The notes under the pieces: model-generated
Told to the model about the DNA's origin: nothing
The model's input: only the letters and a program-made list of their open reading frames with translations
The model's database searches: none
Shown: positions 50,279-58,600 of the stretch, piece by piece
Layout: each line of letters begins with the position of its first letter
Position numbering within the stretch: the first letter of the stretch is position 1
Translations under genes and position numbers: made by a program
Source of the DNA: Paenibacillus alvei DSM 29
GTDB lineage: Bacteria; Bacillota; Bacilli; Paenibacillales; Paenibacillaceae
DNA: 64,000 nt
Direction of reading: 5' to 3'
Assembly: GCF_000293805.1 (NCBI RefSeq)
Contig: NZ_AMBZ01000008.1
Span: 62,001-126,000 of the forward strand

Positions 50279-51316
50279 CTACCTTTCCACATCTATCCCT
50301 GACTCCACCATTGCCCGCAGCACCTCTCGTTCGGTCGCCATTGGCGTATCACCTTCGATCGTATGCGCCAGCATACTAGAAGCAGCAGCGAATTCTACCG
50401 TTTGTTCCGGCGAATAGCCTTGAAATTCTCCGTGCAGAATGCCGCAAGTGTAGGCATCACCTGCTCCAATTCGATCATGGACAGCAAATGTTAACCGTTC
50501 TGAAAACGCAAAGGATTCCTGCTTATATAAAAAACCTTGCAGCGAATGCATCTGATTCTCATGGATCGAGCGATGAGTACCTGCGATGACCGAAATATTA
50601 TACTGCTTGGCGACGCGCGGAATCAACTCCTCTAGTTGTTCACGCCGATCCAGCTTCTCGGTCTCCATTCCTAATGTCAGCATGGCGTCCATCTCATTCA
50701 TCATGACAATATCGGCAGCACGCAGCATTTCTTCATAGTGGGTTTTAGCCTTCGCATAACCGCCCTCTCCCCAATGCGCAGGACGATAATTGCAATCGAA
50801 GATGACTAATCCTCCTGCTGCCTTCACTGCATATGCCAGCGCCTTCATATGGCGGCGTACACTATCATTCATGGCAAGTGCAATACCGCAGAAATGAATC
50901 GCGTCAATATTGGCTGCGATATCTGCATAGGAATATGTATCCTCGGGAGCTGTATTGAAACTGCTCCCAAGCCGGTCTGTATAAGTCACACGGCCTGGAC
51001 GCGCCCCGAACCCCTTCTCCAAAACGTACATTCCGATATATTTGCCGCCCTGGGTGATGAACGCCGTACCAATTCCAAGCTTGCGCAAATAGGCTTCAGC
51101 AGCTTCCCCAAACGGATTGTCCGGCAATCTGGATACTAAATATGCTTCGTGACCGAAGCGGGCCAGCTGCGAGCTGACATTAACGCCCGTTCCTGAAAAC
51201 GAGTAATCAAGCCTGCTGGCTTGACTCAACCGCTCAACTCCCGGAACCGTCAGCCGCATCATCACTTCTCCGAAAGCAGCAACTCTCTTGAAGCCCTGCT
51301 TAGGCACATTAAGCAT
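50279..51316 (-). CDS. kdgK: PfkB/ribokinase family sugar kinase, probable 2-keto-3-deoxygluconate kinase
   Basis: The 345-residue cytoplasmic kinase has the ribokinase fold. GTGVNVSSQLARFG near residue 43 is the substrate side, and DRIGAGDAYTCG near 288 has the GAGD anion hole and catalytic Asp. Its ATG overlaps the aldolase stop by eight bases, so it is translationally coupled. Expected reaction: 2-keto-3-deoxygluconate plus ATP to KDGP, the substrate of the upstream aldolase. The neighbouring genes favour KDG over fructose or ribose, but the substrate is inferred. Confidence 0.8.
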   Translation of the reverse strand: MLNVPKQGFKRVAAFGEVMMRLTVPGVERLSQASRLDYSFSGTGVNVSSQLARFGHEAYLVSRLPDNPFGEAAEAYLRKLGIGTAFITQGGKYIGMYVLEKGFGARPGRVTYTDRLGSSFNTAPEDTYSYADIAANIDAIHFCGIALAMNDSVRRHMKALAYAVKAAGGLVIFDCNYRPAHWGEGGYAKAKTHYEEMLRAADIVMMNEMDAMLTLGMETEKLDRREQLEELIPRVAKQYNISVIAGTHRSIHENQMHSLQGFLYKQESFAFSERLTFAVHDRIGAGDAYTCGILHGEFQGYSPEQTVEFAAASSMLAHTIEGDTPMATEREVLRAMVESGIDVER

Positions 51317-52064
51317 AATGCTCGACCCATTTTTTCATCACTGCGTATAGGGTATGGATGTCTTCCACCTTCGTCTTGCCTGTTGCTTGATCGATAATGG
51401 ATGAGTACACATGCGGGATTACGATCGGCACGTTCGCTTCAAGCGAAATCCGCAAAATGGCTTCGAAGTTGTCAAGATCGATGCCGCCCGTTGGCTCAAG
51501 CGCGAATCCTGCCTCGCCGCATGCCTGCGCAACAGCACGAAGCTCCTGTTCACAGGCAAGCCCATTCATTGGGAAGTATTTCAAAGCATTTCCACCCATA
51601 TCACGCACGAGCGCGATTGCACTCTTAATTGGAACAATCGCTTTGTCTGCTTGATCCGCACTTACAGGGCCCGTCGAAATGTTGACATATCCAACCTGTC
51701 CGGTCGGTGACACTAAGCTGTTAATCCAGCTATCCTTGCCGCCCAAGTTTGCACGAGTTGCCCCAACTGCCGGGAACACCTGGTTGATGTGTCCGCCGCC
51801 ATAATATTTTGCAATCTCGGCTACCACTGCCGCTTGGCGATTGTCTCCGGCGCCAAGTCCAATCGATACCGCATCATCAATTGCTGCCCCGTACGCCTTC
51901 ATCGCTGCGACGGCTGCTTCGACAGTCGGATAATTTTTGGACAGTACGCCTACCAGCACATGCCCTTCTGCCGCCTTGAATACTTCCTTCGCGTTCTCCA
52001 CACTGTTGGCCAGCACGTTCAGCGCTGCACGTCCTTTGTACAAGCGTTTATCCATATTAGACAT
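51309..52064 (-). CDS. dgaF: 2-dehydro-3-deoxy-6-phosphogluconate (KDGP) aldolase, DgaF type
   Basis: The 251-residue protein matches the DgaF-type KDGP aldolase family, longer than the ~210-residue Eda enzymes. The likely Schiff-base lysine is in GNALKYFPMNGL (about residue 160), with GAGDNRQ and PTGGID as further family-like motifs. It cleaves KDGP to pyruvate and glyceraldehyde-3-phosphate. A strong AGGAGGGG precedes its ATG, and it overlaps both neighbours by eight bases. Confidence 0.85.
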   Translation of the reverse strand: MSNMDKRLYKGRAALNVLANSVENAKEVFKAAEGHVLVGVLSKNYPTVEAAVAAMKAYGAAIDDAVSIGLGAGDNRQAAVVAEIAKYYGGGHINQVFPAVGATRANLGGKDSWINSLVSPTGQVGYVNISTGPVSADQADKAIVPIKSAIALVRDMGGNALKYFPMNGLACEQELRAVAQACGEAGFALEPTGGIDLDNFEAILRISLEANVPIVIPHVYSSIIDQATGKTKVEDIHTLYAVMKKWVEHYA

Positions 52065-53169
52065 GTGTAGCCCCTCCTACTAGTTTACGAATATGTGCTG
52101 CAATAACATCCATGTCATCGCCCATAAGTGGACGCGGATCGATATCAAAGTATCCTTGTCTAACCCCATAATCTCGGGTATAAATAGCGATCTCACCCGC
52201 TTGAAGTCCTGTCACGACTTCTCTCGCAGTTGTGCCGGACAGAGCAGAATCAATGCTGATTCGTGCACGGAAAATGGCGCGTCCCGCTTCATCCTGCACG
52301 ATCGTACAGGAAACGCCCTCAAGCTCATTAAGCGGCATTAGCTTGGCAAGCTCCACCTTCTCTTGCTCGCTTTTGTCTTCCTTCACCATATATTCATCCA
52401 ACGCCTGCAGCAATCCAAATACCGATTCTTTTCCGACTTTCATGCTGCGTCCGATGCCATGCAGCTGTGCCTTTACCCATTCAACGGCTTGCCGCTTCCC
52501 GGCAACGATGCCCGTTGTAGGTCCTTCAATAGCCTTCGAACCGCTATAGATCGCCAGATCGGAGACTTGTACGTACTTCTGCACATCTTCTTCCGCGGCC
52601 GCATCGACGATGAGCGGTATTCCATTTCGCTGTGCGACTTCCCAGGCTTCTTCGACCGAAATCATATTTTTCTGGACGGCATGATGGGATTTCACATACA
52701 GAATCGCTGCTGTCTTGTCGTGAATCGCATCCTCAATATGCTCAACCTTTCCCTCATTTGCATATCCGACCTCTACAAGCTTGCCTCCCCCTAAATACAC
52801 CATCGTTTCAACAGGAGCACCGTACTGTACGTTGTGGCCTTTTAAAATGATAATTTCGTTCTTCTCGATCGGATCCTGATGCAGTCGAAGACTCTTACGA
52901 CGATCTCCCTGCGTGACAACGCCAGCTACCGAGAGTGCAATCCCGCTCGATGCTGAATTCACGATTACAGCCGCTTCCGAGCCGATAAGTTCAGCAACAT
53001 AATCCCCCGCTTTGTTGACAAGGTCAGCAACTTCTACATAGCTTTGTCCGCCGAGCTTCATGGCCTCCATAACCGTGTCCGACACAGCGGAAACTCCCAA
53101 AATGCTCATTCGTCCACTCGCATTAATGACGCGCTTCAGTCCGTACTTCGCATGCAACGTACTTGCCAT
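52057..53169 (-). CDS. dgaE: DgaE-type PLP-dependent ammonia lyase (SelA-like fold)
   Basis: The start is ATG 53169, nine bases after GGGAG; a TTG at 53175 has no better site. The ~370-residue protein is a fold-type I PLP enzyme related to selenocysteine synthase. The PLP lysine is in YSGSKAIEGPTTG (about residue 210), with HHAVQKNMIS and IVDAAAEED before it. In Salmonella DgaE removes ammonia from D-glucosaminate-6-phosphate to give KDGP. Here no PTS genes are adjacent and a kinase is present, so the substrate may be unphosphorylated or come by another route. It overlaps the amidohydrolase by 47 bp. Confidence 0.82.
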   Translation of the reverse strand: MASTLHAKYGLKRVINASGRMSILGVSAVSDTVMEAMKLGGQSYVEVADLVNKAGDYVAELIGSEAAVIVNSASSGIALSVAGVVTQGDRRKSLRLHQDPIEKNEIIILKGHNVQYGAPVETMVYLGGGKLVEVGYANEGKVEHIEDAIHDKTAAILYVKSHHAVQKNMISVEEAWEVAQRNGIPLIVDAAAEEDVQKYVQVSDLAIYSGSKAIEGPTTGIVAGKRQAVEWVKAQLHGIGRSMKVGKESVFGLLQALDEYMVKEDKSEQEKVELAKLMPLNELEGVSCTIVQDEAGRAIFRARISIDSALSGTTAREVVTGLQAGEIAIYTRDYGVRQGYFDIDPRPLMGDDMDVIAAHIRKLVGGATHV

Positions 53170-54253
53170 TTGCAAATACTCCCTTCGTTACGATATGTTG
53201 ATGCCCCGTACGGACATCGCCCTCCGAATCGATAAGCTGAATCGGTTCATTCCTTACTTCGAATAGCGTCAAGTTCGCGCGATCGCCCACCTGGATTCGG
53301 CCAAGCTCTGGCTTGCCAAGCCATGTTGCAGCGCGTGTCGTTACTGACGCAATCACTTCATCTAATGTATAGCCAAGATAAAGGAACTTGGACAACACGT
53401 GAGCAAGGCTATATACCGGACCATTCAGCCGGTTCCCCCGATAAATGTCCGAGCTGATCGTGTGGAGCGGAACGCCGTTCCGCTTAGCTGCCTCCGCTAC
53501 GCAGAAGGAGAAGCTCGCGGTTCCATGACCCACATCGAGATGAACGCCGCGTGCGATTGCGTCGAGCAATACGCGAAGCGGTTCACCATTATCATCAAAT
53601 AAGTTATTCGGCTTGCCATTCAAATAATGAGTAATGACATCCTTATCCTGTAAATATGGGACAATCTCTTCAATATTGGGTGGGGCCGATCCGATATGTA
53701 CCATAATAGGAAGCCCTGTGTCCTTAGAAAATTGCCGTGCCATTCGAAGCGGTTCAATACCGCTGCCCCGTACAACACTACGGCTAATCCGCGCCTTTAG
53801 ACCGATGATGAAATCCCTATGCTTTTCTATGGCTTCCTGCACAGCGGATTCATCAATCCATGCCAAATCTGATAATTCGTCGATTCGTTTTAGTCCGATT
53901 TTGGATATATTGAGAAACGCAAGTACATTTGTATCTGACTGTCCAGCCTTCTCTCTTAACTCACCAATCCGTTCCGCACCCAAGCTGCCGGCATCGACGA
54001 TGGTCGCAACACCTTGTTCCACACCGATCTTATCGATCGCATCTCCGTAAGGATCGAACTCCTCAAAAGCATGGACATGCATATCAATCCAGCCGCTGGA
54101 CACAAAGGTATCGGAGCCGCTGTAATCCAGAATATGTTCCCCTTGACCCTCGCCTGCTTCCGTGATATGTGCAAGGATTTCATCTTCAATCACGATGTCC
54201 ATAGCTGTTCCGTCCAGACGCTTCACGCCTCTTACGACGATCCGTTCGCTCAT
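53123..54253 (-). CDS. Amidohydrolase/deacetylase family metallohydrolase (EF_0837-like)
   Basis: The start is ATG 54253 with GAGG nine bases upstream; GTG 54262 overlaps that site. The ~376-residue enzyme has amidohydrolase metal ligands: HVH in WIDMHVHAFEEFDPYG (about 55), a lysine in IIGLKARISRS (about 150) that may be carboxylated, His in IMVHIGSAPPN and HYLNGK, and Asp in TISSDIYRG (about 285). It is the first gene of the operon. The neighbourhood suggests it frees an amino-sugar acid by deacylation for DgaE; the substrate is not known. A cytoplasmic location is expected. Confidence 0.8.
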   Translation of the reverse strand: MSERIVVRGVKRLDGTAMDIVIEDEILAHITEAGEGQGEHILDYSGSDTFVSSGWIDMHVHAFEEFDPYGDAIDKIGVEQGVATIVDAGSLGAERIGELREKAGQSDTNVLAFLNISKIGLKRIDELSDLAWIDESAVQEAIEKHRDFIIGLKARISRSVVRGSGIEPLRMARQFSKDTGLPIMVHIGSAPPNIEEIVPYLQDKDVITHYLNGKPNNLFDDNGEPLRVLLDAIARGVHLDVGHGTASFSFCVAEAAKRNGVPLHTISSDIYRGNRLNGPVYSLAHVLSKFLYLGYTLDEVIASVTTRAATWLGKPELGRIQVGDRANLTLFEVRNEPIQLIDSEGDVRTGHQHIVTKGVFANGKYVACEVRTEARH

Positions 54254-54315
54254 GCTGTTCACCTCGCTTTGAGTAATAATCTATGAATGCCTACTAGATT
54301 CATAACAATAAACCC

Positions 54316-54389
54316 ATTCAAACATTATAATGTTTGAATTCATTGTAGCACCGCGTCATTGAGGAGTCAATATAACGTTATAATGTTTT
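54316..54389 (-). promoter_or_regulatory. Promoter and twin operators of the dga-type operon
   Basis: On the minus strand TTGACT (54365-54370) and TACAAT (54342-54347) are exactly 17 bases apart. A perfect 24-bp palindrome at 54316-54339, core AAACATTATAATGTTT, covers the likely start point. A related imperfect copy (AACATTATAACGTT, 54374-54387) lies just upstream of the -35. Two copies bracketing a promoter next to a GntR gene is a typical repressor layout, so binding by the 49556-50269 product is inferred. Confidence 0.75.
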
Positions 54390-54390
54390 G

Positions 54391-54431
54391 AAAAATAAAA
54401 ACGAGTCACCGTTTCCCCACGATAACTCGTT
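54391..54431 (-). terminator. Terminator of the DUF6508-like gene
   Basis: On the minus strand AACGAGT (54431-54425) pairs with ACTCGTT (54406-54400), with further pairs inside, followed by TTTATTTTT. It separates the small gene at 54445-54840 from the operon promoter. Confidence 0.8.
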
Positions 54432-54444
54432 GATTTAACACATT

Positions 54445-54840
54445 TTATTTCTCCGGAAATAATTCACTTAATCGGTATAAGATTTTCGCAACATTCCCGT
54501 TTTGAACAACAGCAGCAAACAATCCTTCATTAAAACGGTCACCGCGAATATAGCAGGTCATCAGCTTGCGCAGCGTATCGACGTCCGCCTTTTTAATCTG
54601 CTCTTCAATATTTTGCTCGATATCCTTATATATTTCGTGCTCCGAAATCCACGCCCTCCAATCAAATACAATCAAAAATCCGCACTCTTCGAGCGCTTTC
54701 CGAAACGCAATAACCTCTTGGCTTTCACTCGGATATCCGTTCACGAATTGAAGATGTTCATGATCGGCGTTTTGAAAGCAATCAATGAATCCGAGCAGTC
54801 TATTGATTTTTGTTTTTGTTAGGATATGAATGTCATTCAA
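54445..54840 (-). CDS. DUF6508-like hypothetical protein
   Basis: The 131-residue protein starts at TTG 54840, eight bases after a strong GGAGG. It has FNGYP-like N-terminal residues (LQFVNGYPSES), then FLIVFDWRAW and a C-terminal TLRKLMTCYIRGDRFNEGLFAAVVQNGNVAKIL. From memory this pattern fits the DUF6508 family, whose function is unknown. There is no signal peptide or membrane segment. It has its own terminator and is 25 bp downstream of the SH3 gene, so the two may be co-transcribed. Confidence 0.65.
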   Translation of the reverse strand: MNDIHILTKTKINRLLGFIDCFQNADHEHLQFVNGYPSESQEVIAFRKALEECGFLIVFDWRAWISEHEIYKDIEQNIEEQIKKADVDTLRKLMTCYIRGDRFNEGLFAAVVQNGNVAKILYRLSELFPEK

Positions 54841-54865
54841 CGAAGCAGCCTCCTAGTTAAGAAAT

Positions 54866-55234
54866 CTATTCATTTTCAAGTTGTAAATTTTCCTTTGGTA
54901 CCCATCCTTCTTCGAAGTTCATTCGGTGCGTACACCATACCCAGCCATTCAGTTCTTTGTGGCCTGCGAGTCTATCGCCTTCATTCACATTCAATTCTCG
55001 TGCGGTATAATCCACTAATGCAATTCCTTCCGCTCCCTTAGCATCGAGAAACTGCATCGGCACCCATCCGCTGATTTTTTGGTTTTCCTCTTTATTCGTC
55101 GTACAGAAAATCCAGTTCTCCCAGTTTTCCGTCCCTTTATAAACTTCCCCGACAATGACGGATTGTCCCTTCACTAATTTGAGCGGGTTGGGGTAATTGG
55201 ATCTGTGGTTCTTAATCACGATATATTTTTCCAT
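54866..55234 (-). CDS. Tandem SH3-like domain protein
   Basis: ATG 55234 with GAGG eight bases upstream is chosen over GTG 55243. The ~122-residue protein has two SH3-like repeats: about 3-62, ending KISGWVPMQFL, and about 67-120 (ALVDYTARELNVNEGDRL ... GWVWCTHRMNFEEGWVPKENL). There is no signal peptide, so it is probably cytoplasmic and not a wall binder. The ALVDYTA start of the second repeat resembles eukaryote-like SH3 folds. Function is unknown; a ligand-binding or adaptor role is inferred. Confidence 0.7.
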   Translation of the reverse strand: MEKYIVIKNHRSNYPNPLKLVKGQSVIVGEVYKGTENWENWIFCTTNKEENQKISGWVPMQFLDAKGAEGIALVDYTARELNVNEGDRLAGHKELNGWVWCTHRMNFEEGWVPKENLQLENE

Positions 55235-55243
55235 TTGCAACAC

Positions 55244-55542
55244 CTCGTCATGGTAAATACTACTTCACCTTGCGTATTGTACTATCAAACTACTTCCTGA
55301 TAAAGAACAAATGTTCTTGTTTATGATGTGAGCGAGTTTATAGAACGACCCATTCCTTGATACTTTCTATTATAAGACGGATCGCTCAAAATCCTCTTAC
55401 TATAAGGACTAAGGCAATGAGATTTCCACTAAGCCGTTCATAATCGATCATAACAAGCCACCTGATGGTTGTAGGTTGGTTGGTGCGCACCCAAATTCAT
55501 ATAAAAATATAGCCCAGCGATATGCCAATAATAATTGTCATC
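55244..55542. other. Intergenic region with a LexA-box-like site
   Basis: This gap of 299 bases has no gene that I can support. It contains GAACAAATGTTC at 55305-55316, matching the Gram-positive LexA/DinR core GAAC-N4-GTTC, about 80 bases before the SH3 gene start. A weak -10 (TACAAT, minus strand, near 55277) follows it. Confidence 0.3.
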
Positions 55543-55959
55543 TTATTGCCCCAATATTTTGCGCAATTGATTGGTATAGCTTTTTCCGATCTCATAGCCA
55601 ATCTGCGAAGCTGCAAGATTTACAACAATCCCCTTTTTGGCTTGATCTGTTCCGATGGACAAATGATATTGTTCTACAGCGTTGTCCGAATAGTGGATTG
55701 TAACCATGTATTGCGGCACATAGTTCAGTTCACCTGACATCTTGGTTGCTGTCTCGATCGCCCTTTCGAATTTTTGAATGACCTTCTCGTCATTGCTTTC
55801 GTAATTGGTGCATTTCTCGGCCATTGATGTTTGCTCACATTCGAGCTTGATTGAAATCATGTGTCTCTCTTCTTCGCAGCCGGTTGTGAGCAAAAGAAGC
55901 AACAGTATTGCAATTGCAACAATTCCTTTTTGAATAGGTATCAATTCCCTGCTTGTCAT
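55543..55959 (-). CDS. Small lipoprotein
   Basis: ATG 55959 is preferred over GTG 55968 because GAGGGG lies nine bases upstream. The ~138-residue protein has a lipoprotein signal: a basic N-terminus, the hydrophobic GIVAIAILLLLLL segment and the lipobox LTTGC (Cys near residue 27). It should be lipidated and anchored outside the membrane. The mature part (about 110 residues, many charged) gave no recognised family. Its divergent neighbour is a membrane peptidase gene; no functional link is shown. Confidence 0.7.
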   Translation of the reverse strand: MTSRELIPIQKGIVAIAILLLLLLTTGCEEERHMISIKLECEQTSMAEKCTNYESNDEKVIQKFERAIETATKMSGELNYVPQYMVTIHYSDNAVEQYHLSIGTDQAKKGIVVNLAASQIGYEIGKSYTNQLRKILGQ

Positions 55960-56057
55960 TTCATGCACCCCTCAAAATTTAGGCATTTTTTAAGTATTGT
56001 TCAGGCAGCTTGTGAATGGCTATATAGAAGAACTGATTTGTAAGGAGGAGCAAACTC

Positions 56058-57713
56058 ATGAGTTTTTATGGGACGATCGATTCCATCAAATGGTTTACAA
56101 TTTGGCAGATAGCTCTTGCTGTCATAAATCTAATTGTCCTGTTCTGGTATGCAGTACCGATTCAGAAGACCCACAGATGGTTTGACTTTTTGCCAAGTGC
56201 CAACGTTTTGCTTGCTGTTCTCTGCATCGCATATGGTGACACATCAGACTTGTCTCTATTGATTTATGCTTGGACTTTCCTTCTCTTCCTCTGCACGATA
56301 AAGAGGGTATTTAGACCTGGCAACCACAGGCCTATGCCTAAGCATCGCGTGGCAAGAGTGATCTTGTGTATAATCGGGGCTATCCCATTCGTAATCGCCC
56401 TTATGTTTGCAGGTGAACTTAGGTACAATCCCACTAGTGAATTAAGTGATATGGGTTATTCGCAAGCTTTTGTGAAGATGAATGAACGATTGTCGATTGA
56501 GTACCCATTTGGAGATTGGAAAAAAATCAATTGGGATGAACTAAGAAGCAAATACGAGCCGCTTTTTCAAAAAGCCGAACAGAAACATGATAAAGCTCTG
56601 TATTACCATACCCTTAAGGAATACATCAGCTCGATTCCCGATGGTCATGTAGCCTTAACCAACATCATGACAGAGCTCAAAGCTGAAATCGGAGGAGGAT
56701 TCGGGATTACGGCGATTCGGTTGGATGATGGTACGGTACTTGTAAATAAAGTAATCAAGGATAGCCCCGCAGACAAAGCTGGTATAAAAATTGGCGCAGA
56801 AATAGTGACCTGGGATGGACGCAACGGTAAAGAAGCTTACAATAACTCCGGCATCATCGCAGCCTCATTAGCTACCGAGCAAGCTAAAACATACAATCAA
56901 GGACTGCTTATGACAAGAGCTCCGGTTGGTAAGGATGTTACAGTCGAATATATCAACCTAGACGACAAGGAAGCCAAAAAAGTTACTCTGCAAGCGTACG
57001 ATGACAACTTCAAGACGCTGCAACGAGCAATTGCCGGCCATGATGCCATTGAAGGAAAACTTCTTAGTAGCGGCTACGGTTATTTGAAACTCTCTTGGTT
57101 TCCAGAGGATCTTCTCTCAACCTCTAACAACATCGTGTCCGATTATCTACAGCAGTTTCTCGATAAACAGATGAAAGGCTTAATTATTGATCTTCGCGAC
57201 AATAAAGGCGGGTACGATCAACTAGCTGCTGATATAGCTGGGCATTTTGTCACGAAAGAACGCTTTTACGAAATAACGAGCTTTTATAACCGAAACACCA
57301 AGAAGTTCGAAATTAACTATAATGAAAAACGAATGGTTACTCCGAATAAGCCAATATATAATGGAAAGATTGCGATCTTAATCAACAGTCAAACGATCAG
57401 CACCGGTGAAGGACTCCCTCTCGTTCTAAAGGGCTTGCCGAACGTGAAAATCATCGGATTGACTCCTACAAATGGCTCTTTTGGTGTGGTTACAAACGCA
57501 ATAGCGATTAACATGCCTGAGGGGTTCACGGTTAGATTGCCAGATGGAAGATCTTTGAACCAGCATTACGAGATTCAAGGAGACAGCGATTATAGCGGAA
57601 ATGGCGGCGTTGTACCCGATATTCAAATTCCCTTGAATCGAAATACATTTATAGCGAAATATGTAGATGGGATTGATCTTGAATTGGAATATGCAATGAA
57701 TGTAATGCAATGA
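56058..57713 (+). CDS. Membrane-anchored S41 family (C-terminal processing-type) peptidase with PDZ domain
   Basis: The 551-residue protein starts at ATG 56058 after AAGGAGGAG. Three to four hydrophobic segments fill residues ~10-125, so the catalytic part is tethered to the membrane. A helical region (about 140-205) precedes a PDZ-like domain (about 212-305: GGGFGITAI, VIKDSPADKAGIKIGAEIV), then the S41 catalytic core (about 325-530) with LIIDLRDNKGG and NSQTISTGEG. The Ser in the latter (near residue 447) is the likely nucleophile. The usual S41 lysine could not be assigned with confidence. CtpA-type enzymes have one N-terminal anchor, so the multi-span N-terminus is unusual. Confidence 0.8.
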   Translation: MSFYGTIDSIKWFTIWQIALAVINLIVLFWYAVPIQKTHRWFDFLPSANVLLAVLCIAYGDTSDLSLLIYAWTFLLFLCTIKRVFRPGNHRPMPKHRVARVILCIIGAIPFVIALMFAGELRYNPTSELSDMGYSQAFVKMNERLSIEYPFGDWKKINWDELRSKYEPLFQKAEQKHDKALYYHTLKEYISSIPDGHVALTNIMTELKAEIGGGFGITAIRLDDGTVLVNKVIKDSPADKAGIKIGAEIVTWDGRNGKEAYNNSGIIAASLATEQAKTYNQGLLMTRAPVGKDVTVEYINLDDKEAKKVTLQAYDDNFKTLQRAIAGHDAIEGKLLSSGYGYLKLSWFPEDLLSTSNNIVSDYLQQFLDKQMKGLIIDLRDNKGGYDQLAADIAGHFVTKERFYEITSFYNRNTKKFEINYNEKRMVTPNKPIYNGKIAILINSQTISTGEGLPLVLKGLPNVKIIGLTPTNGSFGVVTNAIAINMPEGFTVRLPDGRSLNQHYEIQGDSDYSGNGGVVPDIQIPLNRNTFIAKYVDGIDLELEYAMNVMQ

Positions 57714-58055
57714 AAGTAATGCAACGAAAGTAATGCACTTGCTTCTTTTGTACAAAAGGATGAGTATAGATAAAGGGAAGCAGCAGTGGATCGGAAGGTG
57801 GTTGGTTGAGACTGCTGCTCTCCTTACTTATGTTTGATGCAATATGTATCTCTTCAAGCGGTCTGTATGTGCCATCGAATCTCAGCTTCTTAGCAAATGT
57901 CTAGCAACCCTCATCTACCTTTCAGAAGGGGAAAAGGCAATCCCGATTACGAGCAAAATCCAAAGCGGTGCATCTATCCCCATATTGACATCCCTATTTC
58001 TCCTTACTGTCATGACGTCTTTCTTTATTCATAAGCAGCTTTAGCATTTGATTGA
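57714..58055. other. Intergenic region between convergent genes
   Basis: An inverted repeat AGCAGCAGT/ACTGCTGCT at about 57779-57820 could act as a weak two-way terminator, but it lacks a clear T-run. An ORF of 66 codons at 57844 has no Shine-Dalgarno site and no recognisable family, so I do not call it. A TAATGCAA/AAAGTAATGCAA duplication lies right after the peptidase stop. Confidence 0.4.
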
Positions 58056-58355
58056 TTACAATTTGAATGACAATCCTGCTTCATGCAAAACAGATTTTAA
58101 CTTCGGCATCGAGGCTGGCCCCATCCCATGCAGTTTCAATATCTCTTTTTCGCTGTATGTTGCCAGTTCGTCCAGAGAAGTAATGCCGATGTTCTCCAAT
58201 GCACGTCTAGCCGGCGCCGAAAGCAGGGACATAAATTCTTGATCCGGTTTTCGCTCTCGCTCGCAGATTGGACAAATTGGACAATCACTGCTTCTCTCGT
58301 ACTGGTGGCCTCGTTTACATGTTCTAATTGTTTTATTCGATCTCTCCATTTTCAT
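58056..58355 (-). CDS. Zinc-ribbon / RNA polymerase alpha-CTD-like helix-hairpin-helix protein
   Basis: The 99-residue protein starts at ATG 58355 with GGAAGGAAG upstream. The N-terminal part has C-x3-H (CKRGH) and CPICPIC, a probable zinc knuckle. The C-terminal ~60 residues (LLSAPARRALENIGITSLDELATYSEKEILKLHGMGPASMPKLKSVL, given here as the segment about 45-95) resemble the helix-hairpin-helix of the RNA polymerase alpha C-terminal domain. Small stand-alone proteins of this sort are known in Bacillales; DNA binding or anti-/co-activator activity is inferred only. Confidence 0.7.
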   Translation of the reverse strand: MKMERSNKTIRTCKRGHQYERSSDCPICPICERERKPDQEFMSLLSAPARRALENIGITSLDELATYSEKEILKLHGMGPASMPKLKSVLHEAGLSFKL

Positions 58356-58535
58356 TATTCTTCCTTCCTCTTACTCTTTATCTCAGTCGCATCTCAAATG
58401 TTGGAAATATCCCCCTAATCAGCTACCATACATTACGTGACGTTGAGGATTCAGCTCCTCTGTAAGTATTATTTCATTGTAGCATCATTGCATTCTCTAC
58501 GATTCATCGCATCCAAGCGTCGTTAGCAAATAATA

Positions 58536-58575
58536 AAGCGGCCCCAATCCATGACGTACCGGATGAAGACCGCTT
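58536..58575 (-). terminator. Probable terminator after mqo
   Basis: On the minus strand AAGCGG (58575-58570) pairs with CCGCTT (58541-58536), followed by TATTATTT, just after the mqo stop at 58601. The stem is interrupted by a long loop, so strength is uncertain. Confidence 0.5.
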
Positions 58576-58600
58576 GCCTTTTGCTATTAGATGCGATTGT

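Noticed and set aside
57844-58044. 66-codon plus-strand ORF
   Set aside because: It has no RBS and no recognisable family, and sits in a low-complexity intergenic stretch between convergent genes.
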